From Symbiodinium natans (taxonomy: Eukaryota; Sar; Dinophyceae; Suessiales; Symbiodiniaceae), in contig CAJNDS010000613.1 of NCBI GenBank assembly GCA_905221605.1, positions 342,001 to 406,000 of the forward strand: 64,000 nucleotides of DNA. Direction: 5' to 3'. Positions 1-11,704 of the stretch are shown here, in pieces; positions within the stretch are counted from its first letter, which is position 1, and each line of letters begins with the position of its first letter. Position numbers and translations under genes: made by a program. The notes under the pieces are model-generated. The model saw nothing but the letters and a program-made list of their open reading frames with translations, was not told the DNA's origin and ran no database searches.

Positions 1-18
1 GGCATGTGCTGGCATGTG

Positions 19-1741
19 CTAGCGTGTGTGTCTCTTGCGGCCGAGGCGCACCAGGATCAGCAGCACGCAGAGCCCGAAGGAGAGGCCCGGGCCCCAGCCA
101 TGCACCAAGTTGGGAATCAGGGCGGCCAGGGCCGGGCCGGGACAGATGCCCACCAGGCCCCAGCCCAAGCCGAAGAAGACGGCCCCCAAGACCAAAGAGC
201 CGTAGTTCCCGGTCTTGGAGGGCTTTTCGAAGGAGCAGTCCTCTCCACAGAGGGGCTTCCGGCCCTCTCTCTCCGCAATCCTCAGCTTAACTGCGAATGA
301 ATGTGCTCTACCCTCTCTTTCATCACTCAAAGGGCTTCACAAGATACAGAAGAACACATGATGCTAACCCTAAACCCTAAACCCTAAACCCGAAATATGC
401 ACCCAGAAGTCAGAAAGGCCGGGAAGGAGATGCAGAGCCCCAGCCCCATGACGAACGCCAGGCTCGGATCCCAGGTCCCCCCGAAGTCCAAGAAGTCCAA
501 GACCTGGACCCCGAAGATGAGGGTTTGGGGTTTGGGGCTTAGGGTTTAGGGTTTAGGGTGTTTTTTTAGGTTTAGGGTTTAGGGTTTAGGGTTTACGGTT
601 TACGGTTTAGGGTTTAGGGTTTAGGGTTTAGGGTTTAGGAGGGTTTAGGATTTAGGGAGGCTTGGGAGGATTAGCTTTGGGAGCGGGGGAGGGAAAGGAT
701 TTTACCCAAGCTACTCGAAAATCCCGTTCAGGGTTTCGGGTTTGGGGTTTGGGGTTTAGGGTTGGGGGATGTTGGGGGGTTATAAGGGCTAAGGGCTTAT
801 GTTGGGTTCAGGGTTCTTGCGGCCCTGTACTCACTTTGTGCTGAATGAGGGAGGGGGTTAGAGTGTGTAGCGCTTATCATCCCAATGCTCGCACTCGTTG
901 AGTATGGCCTTTGCTTGGTTGGTCATTCCAGCCACACCCAAGCCAAGGCCGAAGATAATACCACAGACGGCCGGCGACACGAAGCTCCGAGGCTTGGAGG
1001 GGAGGAACACCGCTAGCAGGGTCAGCGCCAAGCTAGACAAAGCCGCCGCCAAAGGGAACTCCCACTTGGGAGGCCACTGGAGCTCGGCCACTTGCCAGGG
1101 ACCGCTGGGATCCACCTTGCTTGCGTGCCGGGTCACGGCCACGGTCGCCGCCGCGAGGCCCATGAAGGTGGGCACGGCAATCCAGCTGCGGAGGGCCAGG
1201 CGGGGCAGGCCGCAGATCCCGTGCCCGGAGGTGCAGCCTCGAGATGCAGGTAAGGAAGACCTGCACACCCCACCGACTGCACACCCCCCACCCCGCAGCT
1301 CCTCCGAAGGTCAACCAACTGATATACTTGGCTTATCATTTTGCACCCGCAATGCCCGCAATGCCCGCAAAGCACCCGCTACGTACACCCGCTATATTCA
1401 CCTGCTCTTTTCACCCGCTACGGGCCTCGGCCGGCGCGGGTGCCCATGCCGACGAAGACGCCGCCCAAGCAGTACCTCAACACCGAGATGTCCAAGGCCG
1501 GCGGGTAAGCGAAGTCACGATTGAAGGCCAAGTTCACAAGGCCGCCAAGCACCAAGCCGAGGAGGAAGAGTGCCTTCCAAAGCTGGCTATCCTTCATCGG
1601 CTCGCCCCTGCCCACACCCCGCAGGAAGGGCCCCACGATGCCGCTGATCCCGGTGATCTTCCCGTCCCCGAGGTACGCGAGAGCAGCCGACAGGCCGATC
1701 AAGAGGCCGCCCACACCAGACTCAATGGGGGTGAAGGCCAT
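19..1741 (-). CDS. YeeE/YedE (TsuA-like) sulfur-compound transporter, 4 exons, complete
   Basis: Proposed exons on the minus strand: 1741-1426, 1237-909, 503-403, 280-19; phases join exactly to 335 codons plus stop. The family imports thiosulfate or related sulfur compounds through a multi-helix channel. Seen: two family signatures, GCTSGHGICG (created at the exon 1/2 junction) and GICPGPA in exon 4, both with the conserved cysteine, plus AGMTNQAK and TWDPSLAFVMG, as in full-length bacterial proteins of about 330-350 residues. Splice sites are GC-AG, GC-AG and GT-AG with AG|G acceptors; the first intron is bordered by the direct repeat CGAGGC. Introns 2 and 3 contain telomere-like repeats. 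I chose Met at 1741 because homology begins there; the frame stays open upstream to 2068, so an N-terminal targeting extension is possible. The least certain junction is exon 3/4. Confidence 0.85.
529..655 (+). repeat. Telomere-like TTTAGGG tract inside transporter intron 2
   Basis: About 15 units of TTTAGGG with point variants lie wholly inside the proposed 504-908 intron, so this tract must be removed from the transporter mRNA. A second, looser patch (735-770) lies in the same intron. Confidence 0.9.
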
Positions 1742-2100
1742 GGGAGCGGATGCGACTCGCAAGCTAAGGCCGCTACGCCCCGATCTTGATACTGATGCAG
1801 ATTGCGCCTGCGGCGCGCGCCAAGTGACACGTGTTGCATATGCAGCAATGGCATGTGTGTGCCGCTGCCATTGGGTGCGAATGTTCATCACCGAAGATGC
1901 ATTTCTCGCTGGCAAGGTCCTAAGAAATGACCCCATTAAGGGGTTGTAGAGGGGGGGGGTACCCAATTCTCTAATGTCCCACTGAGAGCGAGCAAGAGTA
2001 TGTGTTTTCATACTCCGCCAACCCCAAGGCACACCCCTAGAGGGGCAAGTGAGCACCTTCTCCGCCACACCGATGGATTGCTTTGCTGCGCCAGTGCCAC

Positions 2101-2460
2101 CTCCCGTGCACTTCTGGGGGACAAGGGTTTAGGGGTTAGGTTTAGGGTTTAGGGTTTAAAGGGATTATAGGGTTTAGGGTTTAGCAGTTTCAGGCTTTGG
2201 GGTTTGGGGTATGTTTGGGTGTAGTGTTGAGGGTTTAGGGCTGGTCGCGCGGGCTGACGGCTTAGCGCCTCGGGCTCTGATGTTCTTTCGGATTGAAGGG
2301 AAGGAGTGCTGAAGCCCTACAAACCTGAACCCTAACCCTGACTGAATCTCTCAACAATCCTCCCAGACGCCCACAAGTACCCTTGAAGATCTCCCCGAAT
2401 TCCCCCGAAGCCCTCCGCAAAAGCCCTCCGAATCCCTCTGTTCAGGGGTGCACTCAGACC
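2101..2460. other. Spacer with degenerate telomere-like repeats
   Basis: Patches of TTTAGGG and variants at 2130-2240, then unique sequence 2245-2460. I see no convincing exon in either strand here. Confidence 0.4.
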
Positions 2461-2549
2461 CCCTAAACCCTAAACCATAAACCCTAAACCCTAAACCCTA
2501 AACCCTAAACCCTAACCCTAAACCCTAAACCCTAAACCCTAAACCCTAT
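2460..2549 (-). repeat. Telomere-like CCCTAAA tract
   Basis: About 12 near-perfect CCCTAAA units (one CCCTAA), opposite in orientation to the tract at 529-655. It directly precedes the MITE at 2601. Confidence 0.95.
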
Positions 2550-2600
2550 TCTTGGGTGTTCGTACTTGTAAGTAGGGGTTGGGATGTTCCCCCTTACCTC

Positions 2601-2744
2601 TACTTGGAGGTTCATGGTACTTCTTAACCAATTATCATTGTACTTGTACCTGTACTTATAACCATATTAGCGGACTTAAGGGGCTTGTAAGTGGGTTATA
2701 AGCACAGTAAGAATTGGTTCAGAAGTACCATGAACCTCCAAGTA
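2601..2744. mobile_element. MITE, family A (TA target, 22-24 bp inverted repeats)
   Basis: The element starts TACTTGGAGGTTCATGGTAC and ends with its exact reverse complement; the inverted repeats are about 24 bp and perfect. The ends read TA-CTTGG...CCAAG-TA, as expected for a Tc1/mariner-like target. No ORF. The same family recurs at 25510, 48310, 58930, 59655, 63080 and 63838; the 63838 copy matches internally (CACTTAAGGGGCTT-like centre). Confidence 0.85.
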
Positions 2745-2878
2745 TGCCCTGCAACCAAGACCGCAACTCTTCCAACAGACCACCTCAATGCTTGGAGGGA
2801 CAAGAAGAAAGGTTAAGGGTTGAGGTTTAGGATGTAGGAAGTTTAGGGTTCAGGGTTTAGGGTTCAGGGTTCAGGGTT

Positions 2879-2950
2879 TAGGAATTTGAGGAATTTGAGG
2901 AATTTGAGGAATTTGAGGAATTTGAGGAAGTTGAGGAATTTGAGGAAGCT
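2879..2950 (+). repeat. 9-bp tandem repeat GGAATTTGA
   Basis: Seven or eight tandem copies of GGAATTTGA, the last ones degenerate (AAGTTGAGG, AAGCTGAGT). It sits between telomere-like patches and has no coding sense. Confidence 0.9.
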
Positions 2951-3049
2951 GAGTAAGTTTGGGGCTTAGGAGACCTCGGCCCGGTGTGCAGCCCTGCGGA
3001 GACGCAGCGCCTTTTGATGAGGGCTTCGGAGGGTGCACACGGGCGCAGT

Positions 3050-4020
3050 TTAGTGTTTAGGGTTTGGGGTTTGGGGTTTAGGGTTTAGGGTTTAGGGTTT
3101 GCGGTTTTGGGGTTAGGGTTTAGGGTGTAGGGCTTAAGGTGTTGGAAGGGATTGCACGGGAAGGAGGGTTTCATGCGGTGTACCAAGGGTTTGTTAGAGG
3201 TTTCCAAAGGGCTGGTGGCAGGGCTCAGGGCCGAGGGTTTAAGAAGTTTAGGGTTTAGGGTTTTGGGTTTGGGTTTAGGGTTTAGGGTTTAGGGTTTAGG
3301 GTTTAGGAAGTTTAGGGTTTTGGGACTTAGAAGGGCTTGGGAAATATCATCGAAGTGTTCCAGGGCCCTAAACCCTAAACCCTAAGCCCACTAAACCCTT
3401 TCTCTTTTTGAATGGATCTTCTACAGCTTGGAAGGGCACACTGAAGGGGGCTTGTAGAGAAAGTGAGGTCCCAGGAGTCCTACATTCAGCACTTGGGCCT
3501 TGCTAACTTTGGGGCTTACCCTTCCCGAAGACCCACACCCCAAAACCGAACCCCTTAAAACCCTAAAACCACACAAACTCTAATTCCTAAGCATCCCTAA
3601 ACCCCGAAACCCCAAAGTCGAAACCCCAAAAAACCAAAACCCTAAACGCAAAACCCGAAACCCTAGACCCCAAACCCAACACCCTGAAACTCCCAAACCC
3701 CAAAGCCTGAAACTGCCAAACCCTAAACCAAACCCTAATTAAACTCCCAAACCTCAAAAAAATCCCCAAACACCAAAAAAACCCAAAACCCCAAAAAAAG
3801 CTCCCCCAAACCCTCAACGCACATCTTTCTCGGGCTCCCCCACTACCCGCTGCTGCTGCGCGGCCCGCCGGCGCGCCTGGCCCACATGAGGCCAGCGGCT
3901 GCTCTGGGTTCAGGATTCAGGGTCTGGGGTTCGGGTTTATTGTTTGGGGCTTGGGGTTTGGAGTTTAGGGTTAGGGGTTTGGGGTTTTTTGGGGTTCGGG
4001 GCCCTAAAACCCTGAAAGCG
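3050..4020. other. Mixed degenerate telomere-like region, one possible exon
   Basis: TTTAGGG-type patches at 3055-3130 and 3238-3325, CCCTAAA/CCCCAAA-type at 3540-3815, TTTGGGG-type at 3930-4000. The only GC-rich non-repeat island is 3835-3910; both strands are open there (plus HYPLLLRGPPARLAHMRP, minus SSRWPHVGQARRRAAQQQRV), so it may be an exon whose strand I cannot decide. Confidence 0.4.
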
Positions 4021-4139
4021 TATAAGTATTGAAGCTTAAAAAAAGAGAGGACTTATGTCTGCCCATATATACCAGTGTTGAGCCGCCCGAGACCGTAGAT
4101 CTTCAACCTTATACAAGGCAGTGAACGTATGCTTATAGC

Positions 4140-4400
4140 ATAAACCCTAAACCCTAAACCCTAAACCCTAAACCTAAACCCTAAACCCTAAACCCTAAAC
4201 CATAAACCCTAAACCCTAAACCGCACTGAACCCACCTCCACATCGGCACTCCTGGCCGCCCTCTCCAGCCGGACCTTTTCGGGAGCTTTGGAGAAGAAAC
4301 CGACCCTAAGCCCTAAACCCTGAACCCTAAACCCTAAACCCTAAGCCCTAAACCCTAAACCCTAAACCCTAAACCCTAAACCCTAAACCCTAGAGCGGGC
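4140..4400 (-). repeat. Two CCCTAAA tracts flanking a short island
   Basis: Near-perfect CCCTAAA units at 4140-4221 and 4306-4392 on either side of an 84-nt GC-rich island that looks like an exon. Confidence 0.9.
4222..4305 (-). CDS. Isolated candidate exon between telomere-like tracts
   Basis: Read on the minus strand, the flanks are TTAG|GGTCGG and GTGCG|GTTTAGGG, so both splice sites fall in the telomere repeat. The phase-1 frame is open and protein-like (FFSKAPEKVRLERAARSADV). I do not recognise the protein and could not link it to neighbours. Confidence 0.4.
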
Positions 4401-4504
4401 GGGGGGGGAGTTCAGGAGGTTAGGAAGTTCAGCAGGTTTTGGGGGTCAGGTTTGATGATTTGGGTCTTTGGGTGAGACTTCCCAGGAAAGTATAAACTGC
4501 ACTG

Positions 4505-4612
4505 AACTTGGAACCCTAGCAAAAATTACAATGTTAGCTATTTCTTAGGAATTAAAGTACGTACCCAAGAATTACAAATTCTTTTCAAGTACCCCTAAGT
4601 AAAAGGGTCTAG
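4505..4612. mobile_element. Dispersed element, family B
   Basis: AT-rich island with no ORF. Its core (around GTTAGCTATTTCTTAGGA) is closely matched at 10945-11000, which lies inside a PPR intron, so this is a dispersed repeat present in both intergenic and intronic DNA. Confidence 0.55.
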
Positions 4613-4995
4613 GCCGCAGGTTCAAGGTCTTCGGTTTCGAAACCCTGAAACCCTAAAGCCATTTCAAGGAGGTCAGAGAATGCAGGGGAAGGAGCCGTTC
4701 TCAGAGTTAAGGGCTTCGGAAAATTTCTGTGTTTAGGGCTTAGGGCCTAGGAAAGTTCAAGTTGTAGGCTTCATGAAGACTAAGCAGCTCAGGGATTCCC
4801 ACGTGCGGCCCTTAGTTGATTCCGCTATCGAAAATACCCAAGGTAGGACTTCGAATTTAGGGGGGCTCCGAGATTCTGCGGTTTGGGGTTCGGGGATGAG
4901 GGGTCTAGGGCGCAGCCCTAAACCCTAAACCCTAAACCCTAAACCCTGAACCCCCAGGGTCGACAGGGCTTGAGGGCTTAGTGGACTGGGCGCCC

Positions 4996-5055
4996 TGCGC
5001 GCCGCGACGACGCATAGTTGGCCTCGGCTGCAGCGATCGCAGCTTCGGCCTGCCA
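4996..5055 (-). CDS. Candidate exon, alanine-rich
   Basis: Minus strand, after TTGGCAG|GCCGAAG: frame reads AEAAIAAAEANYASSRRAGR. GC-rich, flanked by telomere-like tracts on both sides. Unknown protein; a second island at 5945-5985 encodes a vaguely similar alanine-rich string on the plus strand, so this could also be a repeat. Confidence 0.35.
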
Positions 5056-5560
5056 ATTTTAGGGTTTAGGGTTTAGGGTTTAGGGTTTAGGGTTTAGGGT
5101 TTAGGGTTTAGGGTTTAGGGTTTAGGGTTTAGGGTTTAGGGTTTGTGGTTTGGGGCTTAGGGTTGAGGGTTGAGGGTTTAGTGTTTGGGGTTTAGGGTTG
5201 GGGGTTGAGATTTGGTTTGGGGTTTAGGGTTGAGAGGGTTTGGGGCTGAGGGTTTGGGAGAGATTAGGGCGAAAGATTTCTGGGATGAGGGTCAGGGGCT
5301 TCTGGCTTAGAGCTTAGAGTTCTAGCTTTCGGCGTAAATCCTTGCCATAGACACTGAAGAGCTTGCTGCTGAAGGGTTTAGGACTGAAGGTTTTTGGTGG
5401 CTCCGGAGATGTTGGGTTTAGGGTTTAGGGTTAGGGGTTAGGGTTTAGGGTTTACAAGGTTAGAGGGTTTAGGGTTTAGGGTTTAGGGTTTAGGGTTTAG
5501 GGTTTAGGGTTAGGGTTTAGGGTTTAGGGTTTAGGGTTTAGGGTTTAGGCTTATGGTTTA
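5056..5560 (+). repeat. TTTAGGG tracts, two long arrays
   Basis: Near-perfect TTTAGGG arrays at 5060-5145 and 5415-5550 with degenerate sequence (TTGAGGG, TTTGGGG) between them. No exon recognised between. Confidence 0.9.
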
Positions 5561-5639
5561 GGGCATTCGGGGCTCGCATGCCAAGCCCTGAACCGGTTTA
5601 GGGCTCTGGGCGGGTTAACCCTCAACCCTCAACCGATGG

Positions 5640-7110
5640 AAAACCAGGGTTAAGGGCTTGGGGTTTAGGGTTCAGGGTTTAGGGTTTCGGGTTTAGGGTT
5701 TAGGGTTTGGGGTTTAGGGTTTTGGGTTTCGGGCTTCGGGTTTAGGGCGGGGAACCGCAATTCCTCTGACACCCCCGATTTCGGCATGATCATAAGCAAG
5801 CCCAAACCCCTCAAACCCCGGATTCCCCGAACCCTGAACCCCTGAAGCCCTAAACCCTAAACGCCAAACCCCAAATCTCAACCCCCAACCCTAAACCCCA
5901 AACTCTCAACCCTCAACCCTAAACCCCAAAGCCCACCCCCCTGGCAAGCCGAAGTGCCGCTGCGGCCACCTATGCGTCCCGCAAACCCTAAACCCTAAAC
6001 CCTAGACCCTAAACCCTAAACCCTAAGCCCTGCAAACCCTAAACCCTAAACCCTGTAAGCCCTGTAAACCCTGTACACCCTAAACCCTAAACCCTAAACT
6101 CCGTAAACCTTGAACCCCAAGGACCTCGTGCTCCGTTCGGCTGAAGGACCGCCACCGCTTCCGCGGGCGCTCGGCCGTCAGCCTGGGCAGCTCATGGCTT
6201 TTAGGGTTTTTGGGGCTTTTGGGGCTTTTGGGGCTTTTAGGGTTTAGGGTTTAGGGTTTAGGGTTTAGGGTTTAGGGTTTAGGGTTTAGGGTTTAAGGTC
6301 TTAAGGGCTTTTAGGGTTTTAAGGGCGTTTAGGGTTTCGGTTTCTAGGGCTTTGAGGGTTTTAGGGTTTAGGGCTTAGGGTTTAGGATTTAGGGCCTTCG
6401 GGTTTAGGGCTGAGGGTTTAGGGTTTAGGGTTTCGGGCCGCAGGGCGTTAGGGATTTAGGGTTTAGGGTTTAGGGTTTAGGATTTAGGGCCTTAGGGATT
6501 TAGGGGTTTAGGGTTTTAGGGTTTCGGGCCGCAGGGCGTTAGGGTTTTTAGGGTTTAGGGTTTGGGGTTTTGGGTGTAGAGCTTCAGGGTTTAGGGTTTA
6601 GGATTTAGGATTTAGGGCTGTTGGGTTTTAGGGTTTCGGGCCGCAGGGCGTTAGGTTTTTTAGGGCTTAGGGTTTGGGGTTTTGGCTTCAGGGTTTAGGG
6701 TTTAGGGTTTAGGGTTTAGGGTTTAGGGTTTAGGGTTTAGGGCCTTAGAGCTTTAGGGCTTTAGGGCTTTAGGGGTTTTCGGCCTATAGAGCCTTCGGAT
6801 TTAGGGTTCAGGATTTAGGGCTCTAGGGTTTTAGGGTTCTAGGGTCTGCGATCTCGTGTTTTTGTTGCTTGGGGTTTGGGGCTTAGGGTAGGCTTGGGTT
6901 TGGAGTTTGCCAGACTTTGGTGATTGGGCAGCGCCAGCTTGGTCTTATGGCAAAGTTTATGGCAACTTCAAGGCCTGTAGACCTCAAAACCCCAATCCCT
7001 GAAGCAAGTTGCCTCAAGCCACCGGGAAAAAACCCTAAACCCTAAACCCTAAACCCTAGACCCTAAACCCTAAACCCTAAACCCTAAACCCCCACCCTCA
7101 ACCCTCGCAC
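5640..7110. repeat. Mosaic of degenerate telomere-like tracts, both orientations
   Basis: TTTAGGG-type at 5650-5750 and 6190-6840, CCCTAAA-type at 5780-6110 and 7030-7095. Local variants are homogenised (for example the TTTCGGGCCGCAGGGCGTTA block recurs near 6430, 6525 and 6630). A GC-rich island at 6120-6200 is open on plus (SVRLKDRHRFRGRSAVSLGS) and may be an exon. Confidence 0.75.
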
Positions 7111-7479
7111 TGCAACTCCACAAAGCATTGCCTTGGAGACTTAACCCTCAGGGCCGAATGCCTCCAAACCCTCCATCCTAAACTCCCGAAACAACCCTAA
7201 ACCCTAAACCCTAAACCCTAAACCCACCATGAACCTTTCGGCCAAGGGAAAAGAATGCCCTAGGACCACCAACATCAGGTTTTAGCGTTCGGTTTCGGGC
7301 TTAGAGTTTCATCATTAATTCGACTTTAGGCTCAGGGTTTAGGGTTTAGGGCAGGATTGTTGGGGAGGGCGTCTGGGCAGTAGGGTTTCGGGTTCAGGGC
7401 GAGGCTTTAGGGATTTCTTGTATAGCCGCCTGGTTGGGACGCAAGGCAGACACCATGCTCTTGCGCCCCCCACCCCCAG

Positions 7480-7500
7480 AAAAAAAAAAAAAAAAAACGC
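7480..7500 (+). repeat. Poly-A run of 18
   Basis: An A homopolymer follows a C-rich stretch (CCCCCCACCCCCAG); it may be a relic of a retroposed tail, but no parent sequence is identifiable upstream. Confidence 0.6.
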
Positions 7501-7743
7501 TCCTAGCTGAGGGTTTAGGGTCTAGGGTTAGGGTTTAGGATTTAGGGTTTAGGATTTAGGGTTTAGGGTCTAGGGTTTAGGGTTCAGGGTTTAGGGTTCA
7601 GGGCTTCCCATCATCACGGGAAGGCATCTTCCGCAGAGAGCCATCGCGCTGCTAAGCCCATACACCCTAAGACTTGTCACTCCTGGTAATCCCTAAACCC
7701 CAAGAACCATGCCCAAAACGCGACCGGCAAACTTTTGAAGCAA

Positions 7744-10700
7744 CTACTCAGCCATCCTCACACAAGCGGCAATCGTGGCTCCGTAGGTCACTTCATCCGG
7801 AGTGAGCTGACCTGCCTGCATGCTTTGGAACAGCTGCAAGACGAGCTGCCATTCCTATACTGGAATTGGGAGACTCTTGATCCTAAACCCCTTAAACCCC
7901 CTAAACTGTAAACCCCCAACTCCTCTTTCAATGTGAGCCGTTGCGTTTATATCGGCGAAGGCTAGACACCCTCTCTGCAAATTCAAAGCAGTGCAACATC
8001 AAGAGTCAAAACTGTCTGGTTTAGGGTTTAGGGTCTGGTAACCCTAAACCCGAAACCCGAAACCCGAAACCCTAAACCCTAAACCCTAAGCCCTGAACCC
8101 TGAACCCTAAACCTTAAACCCTAAACCCTAAACCCTAAACCCTAAACCCTAAACCCTAAACCCTAAACCCTAAACCCTAACCCTAAACCCTAAACCCTAA
8201 ACCCAGTCTTCAGCGAGTTGGAAGCAAAAACCATTTCCAGATCAGCCCCAGGCTCGCTACATGCAGCGCAGGCGCTGATCGTGGAGTTAAAACTGATCAC
8301 GTCGTGTGCCTGCTGTGCTGAGGGCATGTCTTGGAACAGCTGCAAGGCACGCTGCCACTCTTTGGCCTTCTCGCAAGCACTGATCGTAGCATTGTAGCTG
8401 ATGAGGTCAGGTAGCAACTCAGCTGCTTGCATATCCGACAGGCACTGCAAGGCTGTGTGCCACTCCTCACCCTGCCCACACGCGGTGATCGCGGCGTTGA
8501 AGCTGATCACATTGGGCGCAACTCTGACGACCTTCATGCTCAGAAGAAGGTGCAGCGCCCTCCACCACTCTCCACCTTTTTCACACGCACTCATTGCCGA
8601 GCTGAAACTAATCACATCATGAGCAAGCTTGACCAAGCCCATGTCCTCAAGTAAGTGGATGGCAATGTGCCATTGACCACCTTTCTCACAGGCACTTATG
8701 GCGGCGTTGAAGCTGATGACATTTGCCTGCACCCTGGCCGTGCGCATCTCAGTCAGCAGCTGCATCGCCATCTGCCACTGCGCAGACTTCTCACAGGCAC
8801 TCATGGCTGAGCTGTAGATGATTACATCAGGTGACAGCTGTGCCTATACTCTCCCTAGAACCTTGATAAAAAAAAACACTATTTTCAATATCCTCTTGGG
8901 TTTTATACGAACAAAAATAAAACAAAAATGATTCCCAAGGAGGATAGAGGTGCGTCGGGCACCTTGTAAAAGAGCTCCAGGGCCTCCTCGGACTTCTGGG
9001 CTCTCTCGCATGCAGTGATCAGGGAGCTGTAGGTGATCAGATCCGGATGCAAGCCTGCTTCGGGCATCAGGCCAAACAGCTTCCGGGCCAGCCGAAGTTC
9101 CCCGCCCGCGGCGCACGCCCTGATTGCGGCATTGCAGCTGACGACGTTGCATCTGATCTCGGCTTGCTGCATCTCTTTGAGATACTCCAGGGCCAGTTGC
9201 CAAGGCCCTTCGCCCTCCAAGGCACTGATCACCTGACCGTAGCTCACCACGTCAGGCGTCAGCCGTCCCGCAGAAATGGCATCGAACACTCGGAGGGCAA
9301 TCTGCCAGGCACCGTCGCTGGCGACGCTGATCGCGGAGCTGTGACTAAACAGATCAGGCTTAAGCTTGGCTGCCGGCATGTCATGGAAACACTGCAAGGC
9401 AGCTTGCCAGTCCGACTCCTTCTCGCAGACTCTGATCACCTGTGAGACTTTGCTGGTTTAGGGTTTGGAATTTAGGGTTTCGGGTTTAGGGCTCGAACTC
9501 CTGGGAGGGGGGGGGGGAGGAGGGGGGGAGGGGGGAGGGGGGGGGGGGTGGGGAGGGGGAAAGGGGAGGGGGGGAGGGGGGGGGGGGGGGGGGAGGGGGG
9601 GGGGGGGGGGGGGGGGAGGGGAGAGTGTTAAACTCAACTATTTTGTTTCCATGTAAAAGCAAAACAATTATTCTAGTTAGTGTTTGTTGTTCAATTTTAC
9701 CAATAACAAACGTAAGCCAGAATAAGCAAAAGCTTTCAATTCAATATACTTTTCAAACAAAGCACATATTTCCAAACTTACAATTGTATTCAACCATGAA
9801 GGACCAATTCTAAGCATTGAGATCCTGCTTGGCTGTTTGGGGCCCTTCTTAGACCCCAAGTTACCCGTAGGACTCAATAAAGAAGACTTCAACAAGGACT
9901 TAGGTTTAGGACTCACATGGAAGTGACCTAACAAGGTAATAGACAAAGATACACTCCTGGTTCACCTACCTACACGACGTATCCATGAACGCCTAAACCC
10001 TAAATCCTAAACCCTAAACCCTAAGCCCTAAACCCTAAACCCTAAACTCTAAACCCTAAACCCTAGTGGTGCTACGAGTGGGCCCTCTGGGTTCATGTCG
10101 CCCCAGGCACGGAGCTGTGGCTGATGACGTCACGTGCAACCCGGGCAGCTGGCATCTCCGCAAAGAGCTGCAGACAAAGCCTCGCTTGGTTAGGGTTTAG
10201 GGTTTAGGGTTTAGGGTTTAGGGTTTAGGGTTTAGGGTTTAGGGTTTAGGGTTTAGGGTTTAGGGTTTAGGGTTTAGGGTTTAGGGTTTAGGGTTTAGGG
10301 GTTTAGGGGTTAGGGGTTAGGGGTTAGGGGTTAGGGGTTTAGAGTTTCGGGGTTAGGGATTTAGGGTTCAGGGTTTAGGGTTTAGGGGTCTAGGGTTTAG
10401 GGGTTGTGGTTTAGGGTTTGGGCTTCGGTTTAGAGTAAGGGCGGGGGGTTCCAATTGAGGCGTATCCTTGTTGGATAGAATATTTGGGTGGTATATCAAG
10501 GGCAACCCCCGTGTTGGGAAACACCAGAGAATTCCTAAGAGGACCCTGAAGCCACGAAGGGCTTTAAGGCTTTCGGGCGCCGCAAGGATCCTAACCAAGT
10601 CTAAGTCCAAGGCAAAGCCAATCCTAAACCCTAAACCTGAACCGCAAACCCTAAACCCCAAACCCTAAACCCTAAGCCCTAAGCCCTAAACCCAGATCCT

Positions 10701-11185
10701 CTTAAGGCCTTGCCAAGGCGCTGCCACTGCCGGCCTCGGTCGCAAGCACCGATGGCCGAGTTCCAGCTGATGACGTTCGGACGCAGGTTGCCTTTTTACT
10801 AACAACCCTAAACCCTAAACCCTAAACCCTAAGAATATAGGGCCCTATGTATGTACCCTTTAAGGGCTTGTATAGGGTCCTATATATACCTATATAGAGG
10901 TACCTCATTCACATTCCCTAGCACAAATTATGACTAACTTGGGAACCCCTAGCACGAATTATGACGTTAGCTGTTTCTTAGGAGTTCAGCTGCCCCAAAA
11001 TTTAATTCAAAAAAAAAACGATTTCCAAGTATCCCGAAGTTGCCAGGCATGTGGGATAAGAGCTGCAGGGCAAGCTGCCACTGCCGGGCTTGCCCACAGG
11101 CCTTGATGCAGGCGCTGCAGCTGCTCAGGTGTGGGACCATCCTGCCCTGCACCGCCTGACATCTCAGGAAGGGTTTCAGGGCTTA
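7744..11185 (-). CDS. Pentatricopeptide repeat (PPR) protein, at least 6 exons, 3' end complete
   Basis: Exons (minus strand): about 11185-11044, 10791-10722, 10180-10111, 9439-8954, 8843-8256, 7854-7744. From 11152 this gives about 477 residues ending at a TAG. PPR proteins bind organellar RNA base by base and act in chloroplast or mitochondrial RNA processing. Seen: about a dozen 35-residue helical repeats of the form W..AL.LF.DM..A...PDVIS(Y/F)NA.ISACEK. Every junction restores the exact repeat spacing, which is independent support for the introns. Donors are GC, GC, GT, GC and GA; every acceptor is AG|G. Direct repeats border the introns (GGCAAC, GC, GTG, GCAC, GA). Introns contain telomere-like tracts, a poly-G array and dispersed elements. 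No N-terminus is seen; an upstream exon probably lies at 11705-11773. Confidence 0.85.
8844..8953 (-). other. Short PPR intron with direct-repeat borders and imperfect inverted ends
   Basis: This 110-bp AT-rich intron interrupts a PPR repeat between Asp and Ala. In the sense strand the borders are GAC|GCACCTCTATCC and GAGTATAG|GCACAG: the duplicated GCAC looks like a target-site duplication and the ends (CTATCCTCC and, inverted, CTATACTCTCCC) form an imperfect terminal inverted repeat. Consistent with an introner-type mobile element. Confidence 0.7.
9505..9627 (+). repeat. Poly-G/GGGGA low-complexity array
   Basis: About 120 nt of almost pure G with scattered A, inside the 9440-10110 PPR intron (poly-C in the mRNA sense). 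Strong G-quadruplex potential on the plus strand. The 300 nt after it (9628-9990) are AT-rich, unique in this window, and show no convincing exon. Confidence 0.95.
10190..10390 (+). repeat. TTTAGGG tract within PPR intron 2
   Basis: About 18 perfect units followed by an 8-mer variant (TTAGGGG). It lies inside the proposed 10181-10721 intron and abuts exon 3 at CGAG|GCTTTG. Confidence 0.95.
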
Positions 11186-11704
11186 GGGTTTTAGGGTTTA
11201 GGGTTTAGGGTTGAGGGTTGAGGGTTTAGGGTTTGGGGTTTAGGGCTTAGGGAGTCAGCTGTTCTGAACTCGAAGCTGGTCTGTTGCGAGGTGCCCCAAA
11301 TACACATAGGTCCATCCCAGCTCTCATCAAACCCTGAGCCCAACAAGCCCGAGAAGCTTCAAACCCTACAAACCCCAGCAGCCCTGTAAAACCCGGGTCA
11401 ATACCTTTAAAGCTCGTGAAAACCTACAGATCCTTTTAACTCCATGTATAACCCCTATTCACCCTAAACCCTGAACCCTAAAGTCCACAAACTCTACAAA
11501 CCCCAATTTAGTGTAAACCCTAATCACCCTAACCCCTGAACCCACAACTCTGTACACCTGAAGCCCTGAAACCTTCGAAGGGCGCGAGGGTGTCGGGGTT
11601 GTGCGGTTGGGATTTAGCTGATGCTGTGTCGGGATGGAGGTCAAGTGCTCTCTGTCTTAAGGCTTTAGGGTTTAGAGTTTAGGGTTTTGGCGGCCCAACC
11701 TCGA

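Noticed and set aside
898-1949. Plus-strand ORFs of 208, 181 and 142 codons
   Set aside because: They are antisense shadows of the YeeE/YedE exons, which carry the family signatures.
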